From positions 434,001-498,000 of the forward strand of contig OZ020490.1 in the NCBI GenBank assembly GCA_963971405.1: a stretch of 64,000 bases of DNA, in the 5' to 3' direction. Source of the DNA: Psococerastis gibbosa (Eukaryota > Arthropoda > Insecta > Psocodea > Psocidae). The notes below the pieces were generated by a model. The model had not been told where the DNA came from. It saw nothing but the letters and a program-made list of their open reading frames with translations, and made no database searches. Each line of letters starts with the position of its first letter. Position 1 is the stretch's first letter. The position numbers and the translations under genes are program-made. This document shows positions 10,388 through 21,969 of this stretch, piece after piece.

Positions 10388-10579
10388 AGTTTTTTGAGAT
10401 CCAGTGTAGCTGCTGTGTGTTTGCTGGTTGCTGCTCCCAATTTTGGAGTTATTGTTACTGTTGGTATTTCTACTATTATGGCCGACGGATTCACTCCTTG
10501 GCGAGTTAATATAGGTGTCTCCGTTAGTTAACGTGTTGTTATTTCCGCTGAAAGTGTTGCCGTTCCCGTTCATCTTGGT
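10388..10579 (-). CDS. Asn-rich repeat family, member 3 (coding exon)
   Basis: Function unknown. Acceptor AG, six bases (ACCAAG), ATG at 10573, then 62 codons to a phase-0 donor ACT|GTAAGT at 10388. The core reads GNGNTFSGNNNTLTNGDTYI, followed by NSPRSESVGHNSRNTNSNNN, and ends in SNQQTHSSY. It is most similar to member 6 (23.8 kb), including the ending S-x-Q-(K/S)-T and a downstream intron starting GTAAGTACT in both. A likely first exon ends at 10965 with donor CTCT|GTAAGT. The downstream exon is uncertain; a short terminal exon at about 10167-10140 is possible. The frame extension shown by straight translation past 10388 is intronic. Confidence 0.7.
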
Positions 10580-10964
10580 CTAGGTCTGCACCTATAAGAA
10601 TTTCATTGTTATTATGGTTTGCTAAACAATTATGGCAGCACTTGCTATATATGTATACGCAGTACCTATTACTGTTGCCATGATTGCCACAGTGCAGTGC
10701 TTACAGTCCTATCCCATTATTATTAGATTACTAAGGCAGTAGGTTATTATTTTATCAAACTTGCTCCATTCATATCCCCTTGCATTCATGCAATTTCATA
10801 ATGAGTCGATTCATGACTGGTGATAGCATGATGGAATATTATGTTATGATCCATACGCAGCCTGCGTCTAATACGAAGCGACGGATCCTAATTAATTACC
10901 ATTGTTGTACGTTAACATAGATAAAAGACACTGTCAAAGAATGTGAAACAATGAAGGAACTTAC

Positions 10965-11085
10965 AGAGTATGAACTGCAAAAGTTGACTGTTAGATTGTC
11001 TGAAACCCTGTCGGATGTAGCTGGGATTTGATTACATCGTTCATCCATAGGCCAATAAATAGGCAGCCCCGTATCTAATCTTTAG
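10965..11085 (-). promoter_or_regulatory. Probable first-exon region of member 3
   Basis: A minus-strand donor CATACTCT|GTAAGTTCC has its exon end at 10965, about 390 bp upstream of the member-3 coding exon. The TATCTAATCT word occurs at 11072-11081, but on the plus strand, so inverted relative to the other members. Similarity to the other blocks is otherwise weak. Confidence 0.35.
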
Positions 11086-11099
11086 TTACTAAACACCTC

Positions 11100-12175
11100 A
11101 AAATTGTGAATGGAGATCTTATCTTGGAAGGCGGACAAATATGCGGATGGATTTTTAGGACAAGTGGGTGAGTCATTCGAATTTAACATCCAGCAGGGCT
11201 TCGCCATTAATATTTTTAATGCAAAAATGTTGCATTTTAACTATGAGAAAACTTGTTAAAAATTCACTAGCATTTAAGGGTAAATGAGATTAGATTATAA
11301 TAGAGCTCATATTAGAGACCACAACATTCTGCATTCTCGGGATTTGCTGTTGGGAAATCCTCGGATATCTTATAGTAATTACTCACGGCAAGATTTTGAT
11401 TTCTTTGTAAGCCTATACTGAGGACTATGTTTAATAATTTTACCGCATATCAATATTACCATATTACTCTTGCTTCTATAGGTAATATTGTAATACATCT
11501 GCATAAAATGGTAATGAGAATGAACATTTCCACTCTCCTGCACAGGATAAGTAAACAGTATCGGCGGTGTTGTTTAATCTGGGGTTGTTTTCTGAGGTGA
11601 TGAACTTATTGTTGCTTTTTGAGGTATTTTTCATTTCGGGGTTTTTATTCGGAGGCATTGGGGGAAAATTGGTTAATCAGTGCTTATCTTTGGAGCGGCC
11701 AATGACATTGATAAGGGAAAAGCTAATATAGTATAGAGTGCAGGAAACCCCATGGACCAAGAATTGATAGGGGGATAGAGTGTCTGATGCCCCAACGGAT
11801 TAAGTCATTGAAACCGATGCTGAAGCTGATTGGATTATGCATAATTGTTTCGTAAACTGCAACACAGCAAGCAGCTTTGGATGTAATCAGGTTACTCAAC
11901 TCTAGATTGGCAGCCATTATTACATCATCAGTTTAATATTATATGGAAAAGCAGGTGATTTTATCGCAAATGAATCACCTCATGTCTGTTAGACCTATGA
12001 ATTGATGTTATCGTTCTTTACTCAATTCTCATGTTATTGGGTTTTAGTCGTTAGCTTCTAGTCACAATATCGAACAAAAAGTACGAATCTAGAGTCAGCA
12101 GTGTGTCTACCATATTGGTTTTCCTGCCCCCTCTACATCGTCCACGGGTGTCATTTCAGTATTTTTCAGTGGGTT
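11100..12175. other. Intergenic stretch with one weak Asn-rich frame
   Basis: On the minus strand at 11658-11570 a frame with KNTSKSNNKFITSENNPRLNN has the amino-acid bias of the Asn-rich family but lacks its core motif and convincing splice sites. It could be a decayed tail exon. Nothing else is recognisable. Confidence 0.25.
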
Positions 12176-12179
12176 AAAC

Positions 12180-12345
12180 TGACAATTAGTTGTCAGGACA
12201 TGACGAGTAGTGGTACGGACTCTAACTTTCACTCAAATCCTTGTTGGTTCAGGTCCCACACTGGCTTAATTTTCCGGCCATACTTCGGAGGGCATATGTA
12301 AAATAGATCCTAGTTGAGTGTGATAGAACAAGAACTCCTTTTTTT
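12180..12345 (+). repeat. tRNA-derived SINE (type 1), decayed copy
   Basis: Contains GTTGGTTCAGGTCC (mutated B box), TACTTCGGAGGGCATATGTAAA and CCTAGTTGAGTGTGATAGAACAAG, in the same order as in the better copies at 3643-3902 and 32437-32645. Confidence 0.7.
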
Positions 12346-12922
12346 ATATTTTTTATTTTTAAACACGGTACAAGGTAAGAAATTCTTCGGTAGACGGAGT
12401 CAAATTTTTATTTTGTATTTTTTTTTTTTAATCAAATCTTAGGGTATAGGGGCTGCTTCTCTGGAGCCCCGATTCACGCCCTTGACACCGTCCATCATCA
12501 ACTTTGCACACCATAAAACGCCAAATAAAAAGATTGTACAGGGCAGACAAAAAGTGTTTGAAAATTGACATGAAACCGATAAAACTAATTAATTAGAATA
12601 TCTCGTAACCCTCATTTCAATATTACGTTGTTGCTAACGGCCAAATATTTCCTTTCTAATAATGTTGCTGATGGGCAACACGCAGGCTACAACTAGCTTT
12701 AATTCTCATTTTAAAACAAATAAGATATTATGTAGAGTAGTATTAATAGGTCTGAACACTTTTTGTAATGAGGGGGTATAATTTTTATGGAGAACACAAT
12801 ATGGAAACTTTTTGACGTTGCCTCCAAGACCTTCCTAGGTATGCCAACAATTCAGCTTTTTTCAAGTGAAAATGACTTTCAATTTCAAAATTTATATCCT
12901 CAAAGCTCTGCATAGGCCTAGT

Positions 12923-13835
12923 CATTGGCGTAAATTCCCAAAATTTCTGGGGGGGGGGGGGGCTTTAGGACCCCAAGACCTTGTTCCACCGGAGAAAAAA
13001 AAAATCTATAAATGGGCCAAAAATTAGCGAGGTCTTACGCATGCATACCCTGGAGAAGTAAAAGTGATAATTGGGCCGAAATTAGTGAGGTTTTACGAAT
13101 ATTCTAACCCGGAGAAAGGGGGGCCCGGGCAAAAAATTGATGAATATGCCCAAATTAGGGAGGTTTTACGCATTTTTCAAGCATTACAGTTGCGATTTTA
13201 CAGACGAATAAACCTACCATTGAGGGGGGGGGGTCTTCCCCGAAGTAAATTTTTGAAAAAATCGGTCTGAAATATTGGGGTTTTAGGCATTTTGAGTAAT
13301 ACATTTTTTGTGAAAGTACTTGGTCAATATGGTGATTTTTTTTCATATAAAGTAAGCATACTAAGAATTAATCTCCCTTTCATTATTGTGGATACTATGC
13401 CTTTAGCCTCCACAGCGTCTTTGTCGCCAGAATCCTGGGGGGGGAGGCTACGGGTGCTTTTGGGGGGACAGGACCCCCCTATTAACGCCAACGTTTGAAA
13501 GCAGTACAATTTAGATATTATAACGACGAGTAAACCTACCATTGAGGGGGGGCCCGGGTCTCCCCCGGAGAAAAATTAGGAAAAAATAGCTCTAAAGTAT
13601 TGAGGTTTTAAGCATTTTGAGTAATACATTTTTTGTGAAAGTACTTGGTCAATATGGTGATTTTTTTTCATGTAAAATAAGCAAACTAAGAATTAATTTC
13701 CCTTTCATTATTGTGGATACTATGCCTTTAGCCTCCACAGCGTCTTTGTCACCAGAAATCCTGGGGGGGGCTACGGGTGGACCTGGGGGGGGCTAAGCCC
13801 CCCCCCCCCCCAGGACCCCCCTATTTACGCCAATG
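12923..13835. mobile_element. hAT-like element (913 bp) with perfect 8-bp TSD and internal duplications
   Basis: Termini CATTGGCGTAAAT and ATTTACGCCAATG are perfect inverted repeats, flanked by identical 8-bp duplications GGCCTAGT (12915-12922 and 13836-13843). Inside, a unit of about 325 bp is tandemly duplicated (13205-13490 and 13530-13800, sharing for example GAGTAATACATTTTTTGTGA). Three shorter degenerate units with AAATTAG(T)GAGGTTTTACG occur at 13020-13200. There are long G/C homopolymers. No transposase is encoded. Confidence 0.9.
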
Positions 13836-13982
13836 GGCCTAGTATCTAGATGAACAGTGGCCTTTCCAACCTTCTTAGTTATGTTATCATAATAGCAGTG
13901 TGAACATTAAGTCTTACGTGAGCGTATAAACTCACAATTAAACCATTTTTATGCCAACTGAGTGTATAAGCCGAGAGTTATA

Positions 13983-14135
13983 TTATCTAATCTTTGCTCG
14001 CATGAATTCACGATTGTAGGCCTACCGGTTAGGACGAAATCAACTGATGTCAACTCCGTACTTTACAGTATTGCGGCAACTACCGCTACCTATTGTATGT
14101 CCATCAAATATATGATTAGTTACAAGTTCTGAGCT
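13983..14135 (+). promoter_or_regulatory. Promoter/non-coding first exon block of the eight-exon Asn-rich gene
   Basis: TTATCTAATCT at 13983-13993 is followed by a region with CGTACTTTACAG and CAACTACCGC (words also found in or near the other blocks), and by donor GAGCT|GTAAGTTC with exon end 14135. The coding acceptor at 14642 lies 507 bp downstream. Confidence 0.5.
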
Positions 14136-14642
14136 GTAAGTTCTTTAGTTCATAATTATTAATTCGCTAGTAGGTACCGTACGCAGCTGTTCTTGTAATA
14201 TTGCCTGTGATATTGGAGACTTTCCTTGTAACATTGTTGCACAATAAATATGAGAAAGAAAACAAACACAGTGCAGAACGATATAGGAACAGTATATGGT
14301 GTCACTTTGAGAAGTAGGCTAAATAATTTGCAGAGTGGCCGAAGCTTGTGGATTTTGGTTTAAGAATAGAGTGACTTATTTGTTTGTAACATTGTGCAAT
14401 AATTGGATAGATAGGCTACCTTTTATTTCTTCCGGCAGCCTATTGTAAATTGAGATGGTGGTTATAGGGGGTCTCAAGATTACTACAGTTCCGCGCTCAT
14501 GCTGTACAAATTATAATTGGATACGGTAGTGTTAGTTAACAACCTTTTTAGTCTGTATACTAAGCTTAATAGCTGTCTGGCGCGCTATGATTATTTCTTC
14601 TTTCATAATAATAATGAAATAACGGAGTACGACAATTTTCAG

Positions 14643-17600
14643 ACAAAAATGAATGGGAATAACAGACATTTTCGTGGCGATAATGTTATAATAAGAAACG
14701 GAGTGGTCATTACCAATACCCCACTGAACTTCACTGTCGGTGACAATGAAAACAACCACAACAGCAACCAGTCGTTTGACAGTGGCCACAACAATCAGCA
14801 AATCATTTCCAACCAAGAAGCTGGTTCTCATAATAATGGAAATGTGAGTGCGGTTAGTTGAATGAGGCTAAATACTGATCCTCGAATAAAATTAGTGTAG
14901 AATTAAGTTTGACAAAAGAAACATGGAGCAACTATAGGTCACATCAGTCATCCATTGGAAATATTTGAAAAATCTTCATGTAGGTGACTTAAATTTGTTA
15001 TTAATATACGGTACATTGTTATTAATTTGGAACCGTGTTTAATACCATACTATGCAACTACGGGTACTGCAGGACGCTTAATATTTCTTCCCTGAAATAT
15101 TTATTTTAATCAATAAATTAACATTTTGCAGGGAATCGAAAAGAACGCAGATAAAAACGTTTCTGAGCCCAATGTACCCAACCAAGCCAATCCTGAACTG
15201 AATGTTGCGGATGGGACCAACAAGGATGAAAGTAGTGGCAGCTCAAAGCCTGCTCATGCCCATAACCAAAGCAGCGGAAGCAACAACTTTGTTCCTCAGA
15301 ACAGTGAGGTAGTTATGCCAATTTTCGTCCAACTGTAGATTTTTTCCATATTCATTAAATTTAAAAAAATATATTCACATTTTTTCTTAGTCAGTCAGTT
15401 CTTTGGCTTGGGCAGCCCTCCTAGCAAATTAACTTCTGCGTCATTACTTAACATTACGTTTTTTAACTTCTTCTAGGCCAGGATCCATGGAACGAACATT
15501 GAAGGTGATAACCGAAATATTGGATGGCTGCACACCATTATTAACTCGCCTATGCATTTCACTGTTGGAGCTAATAGCAACAACTTCAATAGAAACAACG
15601 GGCCTGACACTGGACTCAATATATTTCAACAAACCAACAGCACAATCAACGTCCCTTCTAATGACGTATGATAATTATTATGCCATCTCTTTTAGTACCT
15701 ACATTTATTTTTCTGAGCAAGTCATTAGGCACTTCCAATCTGTAAAATCAATTATTTAATCGACAAACTGGTTTATTCCAGTTGTTAACATGTAATAGCA
15801 GTGCCACAATGCAAAAACCTGAACCATTCGTCCTAGCTGCCATCTTTCTATCTTAAATTCTTTTCGCTTCAGACCAATACAAGTACAACTGGAAACCCCG
15901 ATGATCATCGGCCCAATGAAACCGGGTCATCAAACATGTGTGACGTTGGGGCTAGTAGCAGTAGTAGTAGTAGCAGCAGTGGGAGCAGCAGTCTGATCAG
16001 CGATAACACTTCCAACAGTGACATTAACAGCGACCCTTCTATTAATATTGTAAATACATTAAGAATGATTGTATTGATAGTTGTAATGCTATTGTAGTTG
16101 GCTAACATATCATATATATATATTATTTTAATTGCTGCAGGAACGTCCAATGTTATTAAATGTTTCAGATCAATATGAATGGAAGAAGTGTAAGTGTTGA
16201 CGACAAAGGGAACATTATTGCTTATGGCAACACAATAATCAATTCGCCCATTAATTACACTGTAGGAAACAACAGTAATAACGTCAATAGCAACAATTGG
16301 ACCAACACCGGCGTCAATTATCAGCAGATCAACAGCAACAACGACGGTTTTCCGCCTAGCCACGTAAGCATGCGTGACAAAAGAAAAGCACGGCCTTCCA
16401 TTCCTCTAACATATATGTAGAGGGAGCAAACTTTGTTAAAATAAATAATCTCTCGTTCTCAAATGACAACACAATTTATATAATGAGCATACTAGCAACA
16501 GTCACCGTTGCCAGAAACATGTCTCAAGTCATTTCCTAAGTCTGATTTACTGAAACAAAACGATAAGGCTGTAGACAACTACTTTTTTCGCGAATTCTGA
16601 AAAAAAAAACAGCGGGCGTGGTTCCAAATAATGCTATATCAGCTACAAATATCCAGAATAATGTACCTAACCATTACTTCCCGTTACACAAAAAATGATC
16701 TGCCATGCTCAATTTGCTCATCTTGTTCACTGGTCTGCAACCAATTTTAAATTTTTCCAATTCTTAACCAAGTACTTTGTGATTATTCACAAGATTTACC
16801 TTGATTATTATGTTATTTTCTTAGGAAAATAGTAGCGGAAACGATGGAGGTGCCGGAGGAAGTAACTTCAGTTTTTGGCAGGGGCCCCAGTTTCCACCCA
16901 ACTTCCCATTCCATGATGGTTCTCCATTCCGGGATGGGTTCCCCTTTCACAATGGTTTCCCATTTAACAATGTCCCATTCGGACCCAGGGATAATAACGC
17001 ACGCACCAACCTTCAGGCCAATCAGCAACAAGACCCCAGCAGCAATTTTAATAGCAATGTGAGTATGCTGTTGAAATGGTATTGTCTTTCAATGCTAAGT
17101 AGGATCGGATGAATAAATCTTGATATTAAGTCATCGGGGGTTAATACGGGCAGGGAGTGGATTGGTGGAAATAATTGTTACCTATCTGATTTTCGGTTTT
17201 TGTTGCAATTTCGTTCAATTTCAGCTGGTAACAGTGACCATTAATAAAAATAATTAAAAATTGAAAAAAAACTACTATTGTTACAGACAAATGGAAACAA
17301 CAACAGTTACAGCGGAAATAACAACTATTTTAGTAGTGCAGACTCGTACATTAACTCGCCGATAAATTATAACGTCGGGCATTATAGTAACAACACTAAC
17401 AGTAACAATAACTCAAGAATTGGTCATGATATGCAACAAACCACCAGCAAAAAGAATGGATCGATTAATTGTGTAAGTTGGCAAATGTGTTAGCAGTAAT
17501 AAGATATTGCCGACAAATATAAAAGTCAGGTACACAGAAAAAAATAATGGTAAAGAAATTTTTCACTAACAATTATTAAATTAGATAATATATTAGCATA

Positions 17601-17683
17601 GGCCTATATTATATATTATGTTTCAGGAGACCGGTTCAAAATCAGCGAAACCACAAAAGGACGGACAAGATGGCACTAATTAA
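14643..17683 (+). CDS. Asn-rich repeat family, member 4: eight coding exons, 469 aa
   Basis: Unrecognised protein. Coding exons, all phase 0 to phase 0: 14649-14843, 15132-15308, 15477-15665, 15873-16049, 16169-16363, 16825-17058, 17287-17472 and 17627-17683 (TAA). Exons 1, 3, 5 and 7 each carry one family repeat (cores: TNTPLNFTVGDNENN; INSPMHFTVGANSNN; INSPINYTVGNNSNN; INSPINYNVGHYSNN). Exons 2, 4 and 6 are linkers: polar; Ser-rich with an AGT/AGC run; and a Phe-Pro-Gly stretch with repeated (G/P)-F-P-F blocks. Exon 8 is a short charged tail. The sum is 1,410 nt with no stop. No signal peptide, membrane segment or catalytic motif is seen; Asn and Ser dominate. Start is ATG 14649, six bases after the acceptor; an upstream in-frame coding exon cannot be excluded. 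The exon-2 donor (GAG|GTAGTT) is weak. Exon 3 is read in a frame different from the longest local open frame. Confidence 0.75.
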
Positions 17684-17837
17684 ACAAGTTATGTCTTATC
17701 TGAGGAACGTAACATAGCCGGTTGTCATAATATTGTAAAATTATACAATATATTACATAAGTTACGAATAGATTTTAACTTAATTAACAGGATACAAATA
17801 AGTCATTTAAATTTTGACATTGTAGGTAATGAAACTA

Positions 17838-17843
17838 AATAAA
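17838..17843 (+). promoter_or_regulatory. Poly(A) signal of member 4
   Basis: AATAAA about 155 bases after the TAA of the eight-exon gene, followed by a GT-rich stretch (GTTCGTTGATGTGCTTGT), the usual downstream element. Confidence 0.65.
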
Positions 17844-17936
17844 GTTCGTTGATGTGCTTGTCCACGGTAAACGACGGAAGTGGTCGGCTCGTTTTATTAG
17901 GGCGAACCGGGGTTTCAATAATTCTCTGTTACTTAA

Positions 17937-18322
17937 GGCTGACTGTTCAAAATGTTTTGTAAACAAGAAATTTTGCTGATTTTTTTGACGAAAATAATTT
18001 ATTGCTCATTCCACAGATACAAAGATAACTAAGTGAACAGATAAAAAGCTCATAAAAAATCCAAGTTATCGCAGGAAGTTTATATTTTCTGAACTGAAAT
18101 ATTATTACCTTAAAAAAATTGGATAAAGAGCCTTAAACCCATTTTGTAGCACAGTTGTAAATTTGAAAGGGAAATAGACAGCTTTCACAGAAAGCTCGTA
18201 TTTTCTAAGATTTTTTCATCTGTTCCCTTTTATATCTTTGTGGCTGTGGAACGAGCAATTAATTAATTTCGTCCAAAAAGTACGATAATTCATTGTTTAC
18301 AAAACATTTTGAACACTCAGCC
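17937..18322. mobile_element. TTAA-flanked MITE (386 bp)
   Basis: Inverted termini GGCTGACTGTTCAAAATG and CATTTTGAACACTCAGCC (one mismatch; similarity continues through GTTTTGTAAACAA) are flanked by TTAA at 17933-17936 and 18323-18326, the target choice of piggyBac-type transposition. A diverged copy lies at 43784-44151. Confidence 0.8.
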
Positions 18323-18329
18323 TTAAGTG

Positions 18330-18840
18330 TTATGGACTAGCCTAGATTTATTTTACTCGCGTTGGTGACTTTTACCACTGAAACCGGTCAATTTTTAAAT
18401 AATATTGCGGTATTTTTGCAAAAATAACCTTTTATTTAATTGGGAATTTACAATCCAAGTAGTCACAAGGAAAAATCATTATGAACCCAAATATACATCA
18501 ATTTGCACAGGCTCGTTTGTCGATATAGTCACGACCTGCAACAATATTTTCAATTTGCTGTTTAAAGAGTTTCCCGTATTATGTACTGTACCTAGGCTAT
18601 AAACTATATTATACCAAATAGTGAAATTTGGATAGGTACGGTAGGTATAACTTGTTGATATAGGCTTGTACAATCTGTTTGTTTTCCATCTCCTTATCTC
18701 TGGCGTCTGCAGCAAAATTGATGGGCTCTGGCGGTGTAGCTTAAACTAGCCTAATTCAAGTTCTGTTTTATCAGTAGAAATAAGTTAACTAGTTAGCAAT
18801 GTTCAAATATAGAGCTATAAAGAGAGTAGATACTAAAAAA
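18330..18840. other. Stretch without recognisable gene
   Basis: Short frames on both strands without motifs. Nothing recognisable. Confidence 0.35.
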
Positions 18841-19075
18841 GAACGACTGCTTAACTGGAGGCCAAGGACAATATTCTATATCTGTTTTTGTGCGCCGGAT
18901 TGGGACTGTTTGGACATGCAGGACGAGAAAATGGTTTACGTTGGCGGCTGGGTCATCTAGTAAGAGCCTTCAATCAGCCATCAGGGGGGGACACCAGGCC
19001 ATCCATGCAAAGAAGCACTGGCTGGATGGAGGAGGTGAAGGCTTTATACAAGGGCACCGTAGAGTAACGTGAGGA
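18840..19075 (+). pseudogene. Possible LINE reverse-transcriptase C-terminus relic
   Basis: In mixed frames the stretch resembles the C-terminal 'G-H-x-x-R ... R-W-x-D-x-x-x-x-D' block of LINE ORF2 (for example HAKKHWLDGGGEGFIQGHRR). The evidence is only this short motif-like stretch and the decay is heavy. Confidence 0.3.
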
Positions 19076-19410
19076 ATGCAACCTATGTTTTTTGTTAACC
19101 CATAATTTTAGTTGATATTTTTTAATTTTATACAACAATAGTTAAGTCACATAAAGGTTACAGACTCAACATGAACGCGATGGCAGACTTTAGGGTTTTT
19201 CCAATGCAAATAAACATAATATTATTGAGAATAAACCAGAATTTAATCAAAAGCTATGAACATTAGATCATAATAATAGGCCTTAGTAGTTTTTAAGGTA
19301 TTAACGGTTTCTCACATTTGAACGCTTTTCGGCCGTTTCCTGTATCTTTCAGTCGTTTTATTCTTCTCATAGATTATTTCTGATCCTAAAACAGAGAGAA
19401 ATTTTCATTA

Positions 19411-19850
19411 GGCGCCCATTCCACATACGTACAACGTCAATGAAAATTATGAAATTGAAGGACATTTCAATTTCTCATTGATGGGGGCAATTCCATATGT
19501 TTTTTCAAAAATTGACAATTTTTAATTGAAGCGTATGCGCCAAATTTTTGAAATTTGTTTGCATTTGCTTCTTGAAATTGTATTTGTTTTCTTCGTCGCC
19601 TTATTATTTAATCCTTATTAGAATTTTTATACAGAAATGCTTTCTTTTTAGAGAAATCAATTAAAATAGTTGTACTTGTCATATCACATGACGCCATTTT
19701 TTTAATTTTAGATTGTTTGTTTCATTGTTTGTGATTTTACTCTATTATCAATTGATCATTGATCAATTTTAACAATGGCATAGAGTAAAATTGAAATGTC
19801 CTTCAATTTCATAATTTTCATTGACGTTGTACGTATGTGGAATGGGCGCC
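19411..19850. mobile_element. Foldback MITE, 3-bp TSD family, copy 1 (440 bp)
   Basis: The arms (GGCGCCCATTCCACATACGT... and its complement ending at 19850) are nearly perfect inverted repeats over about 64 bp. TTA flanks both sides (19408-19410, 19851-19853). The central GATCAATTTTAACAATGGCATAGAG is shared with copies at 21581-21963 and 62917-63312. A 3-bp duplication fits PIF/Harbinger-type elements. Confidence 0.85.
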
Positions 19851-20162
19851 TTAGGTCTATGTACGCCAAGTACCAAATCAAAGACTTTCGTAGTTTCAGA
19901 CTTTTCTTTTTGTCAAAGTTTATGTGTGAATCTGCACTGTAATCATGGATATTAAATATTAATATGGTTAAGGTTTTGTGGTGCTAAGCCTCCACCCACC
20001 TCCCCCCCCCCCCTCCCCCCCCCCCGCGGATTTAGTTTTGACAACTAGGGGCACGGAACACATGGGGTTCTGAGGTATTTTGGCAATTATGCCTACACCA
20101 ATGTATGCATATGTGAGATATGTCCGAAAATCTGTCGGAATAACACACAAAAAAACACTCAC

Positions 20163-20327
20163 GCGAGCTCCACAGGTGTGATTTTCGACATGGATAGTGG
20201 AGTTGTCGCCTGTGGATATAAACACGCCGCCATTGATCACCGTTGATGGGGAATTCGCTACGTTCGCGCCGTTCTGCAGAACATTCTCACTTCCTGTCAA
20301 TTCATTTCCCTTGCCATCCATATTAAT
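20163..20327 (-). CDS. Asn-rich repeat family, member 5 (diverged, possibly decayed exon)
   Basis: ATG at 20321 opens 53 codons to a phase-0 donor CGC|GTGAGT at 20163. The product starts MDGKGNELTGSENVLQNGAN and continues ANSPSTVINGGVF, matching the family spacing GxxNxLxxGxxxxNSP, but the V-G-x-N-S-N-N block is replaced by ISTGDNSTIHVEN. The six bases before ATG (ATTAAT) match the family, yet the position of the acceptor AG reads TG, so the canonical splice site is lost. Another acceptor would be needed or the copy is dead. A candidate first exon ends at 20935 (donor AAAC|GTAAGC) with an AATAAGATAA word 90 bp upstream of it. No downstream exon recognised. Confidence 0.5.
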
Positions 20328-20641
20328 CAGTACAGGTACTTAATTTAGTACCTTTTTATCAGAGAAAATTGAAACTCTGAAAATATATTAAAAACAGGGT
20401 AATTTTTAGTTCAGAAGAACGAAGGCTTTCACAGCTATATTTGTGGTACCAAGACGTAGCCTACTTCAAGTACAATCGTGCAATGTCGTAACTCAACACA
20501 AGTATAACCTACAGAATTTAGAATAAGGATTTAGGATAATAAGATTTAGAATAGAAAAATTTAGAAAACTTTGGACTATGGAAAATCGATAAACAAAATC
20601 ATCTGCCTTGCATTGAGGTGGTGCATCTCTATAGATGCAGA

Positions 20642-20852
20642 CAGAAATGGAATTGTTGTTTTTATGAAAGATGTGACGTGCAGTTCAAGTTTTAGTTTTC
20701 GAGATAGACATCGACATAGACATAGACATAAGATAGGCCTATCTTATGGAGAGAGCTAGGTGCACTTCTCCTGCAACAGGGATGTTTATCTCAAAAACTA
20801 AAACTTGAACTGCACGTCAGATCTTTTATAAAAACAACCAATTCCATTTCTC
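20642..20852. repeat. Inverted-repeat (foldback) sequence
   Basis: About 65 bp at 20642-20708 are repeated in inverse orientation at 20787-20852 with few mismatches (for example GACGTGCAGTTCAAGTTTTA on one side). The loop holds a short GACATA microsatellite. It lies in the inferred first intron of member 5. Element boundaries were not resolved. Confidence 0.75.
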
Positions 20853-21580
20853 ATTTCTGAGTTCTCCACGACCACGGTTGATTTCTCCCGAACATAGTAA
20901 ATCCCATTTTTAACATTTGACTAACTAGCTTACGTTTACCTGACTAATAAGGCTACTGTCATGTATTATTGGCATCGCAAGAAACAGATTTAGTGTGTTC
21001 GTATTATATATTGCAATATATGGCAATAAGATAAGCCGATTTTCTCATTACTGACTTTGTGTCACTATATGAAGACGTGTATTCAGTAAAAGAGTACCAA
21101 ACCAAATATACATGGGCATCTGTCTAGGACGGATACGGGGGGAAAGGGGCGGGAGGGGGGATTGCGCACCAAAATGTAGTAAATCTATTGTACGTTAATT
21201 TATTACGCTCTGATTTAATTGATGCTACATATTTTTTTCCTATTTTATATAACAACCCCCCCTCCCTAAGTAGGTAATGGGCTGGATCCGTCCCTGGCAA
21301 GTGTACACAATCTATAAAGTACTGCCATATATATCGTAATTTATTTATTGTAGGAAACAGAATAACCTACCTGCTATATGCCTGTTTAAATTTAAAGCTG
21401 CTTTATGAACTGATAGACTGTGGGTAACATTCATAATGTTATCAGACGTAAGGTAGTGGCTCGTATCTCTGGACATCTGATAACAAACATCTAATCATTA
21501 CGGTTAGATCAATTGTTAGTGCTACTATGAGCTATTTGCCCCCCAAGTCATGTACTATAGATATAGTCATTCTGGGCATA

Positions 21581-21963
21581 GGCGCCCATTCCATTGACCG
21601 GCTAGGGCTATTTCCAACAACGATGACGTGGTAGCAGACATTCAAAACTTAGGTAGCGTTTCCACCGACCTCGCATTGCAGATTGCAAATGACATTGACG
21701 GAAATGTTTGTTTTTTTTTAATAGAAATCTATTAAAATGTTTGTAATTAACATATCCCACGAAGCCATTTTTTAATTTTAGTTTGTTTGTTTGTGATTTT
21801 ACTGTATGATCATTGATCAATTTTAACTATGGCATAGAGGAAAATAAACATTTCCATCAATTCTGCAATGCGAGGTCAGTGGAAACGCCACCTAAGTCTT
21901 GAATGTCTGCTACCACGTCACCGTTGTTGGAAATAGCCCTAGCCGGTCAATGGAATGGGCACC
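21581..21963. mobile_element. Foldback MITE, 3-bp TSD family, copy 2 (383 bp)
   Basis: The arms begin GGCGCCCATTCCATTGACCG and end in the complementary GGAATGGGCACC, and are similar for about 140 bp inward (including GACCTCGCATTGCAGA). ATA flanks both ends (21578-21580, 21964-21966). Arms are closely related to copy 3 at 62917-63312. Confidence 0.85.
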
Positions 21964-21969
21964 ATACCA

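Noticed and set aside
15905-16363. 152-codon minus-strand open frame rich in Val, Leu and Ile
   Set aside because: It is antisense to exons 4 and 5 of the eight-exon Asn-rich gene; AAC/AAT and AGC codons read backwards give Val, Ile and Leu. It spans an intron and has no splice logic of its own.
21124-21298. hAT MITE with GGACGGAT ends
   Set aside because: CTAGGACGGATACGGGG and GGATCCGTCCCTGG look like imperfect inverted ends, but no 8-bp duplication was found and pairing is short, so it was not listed.
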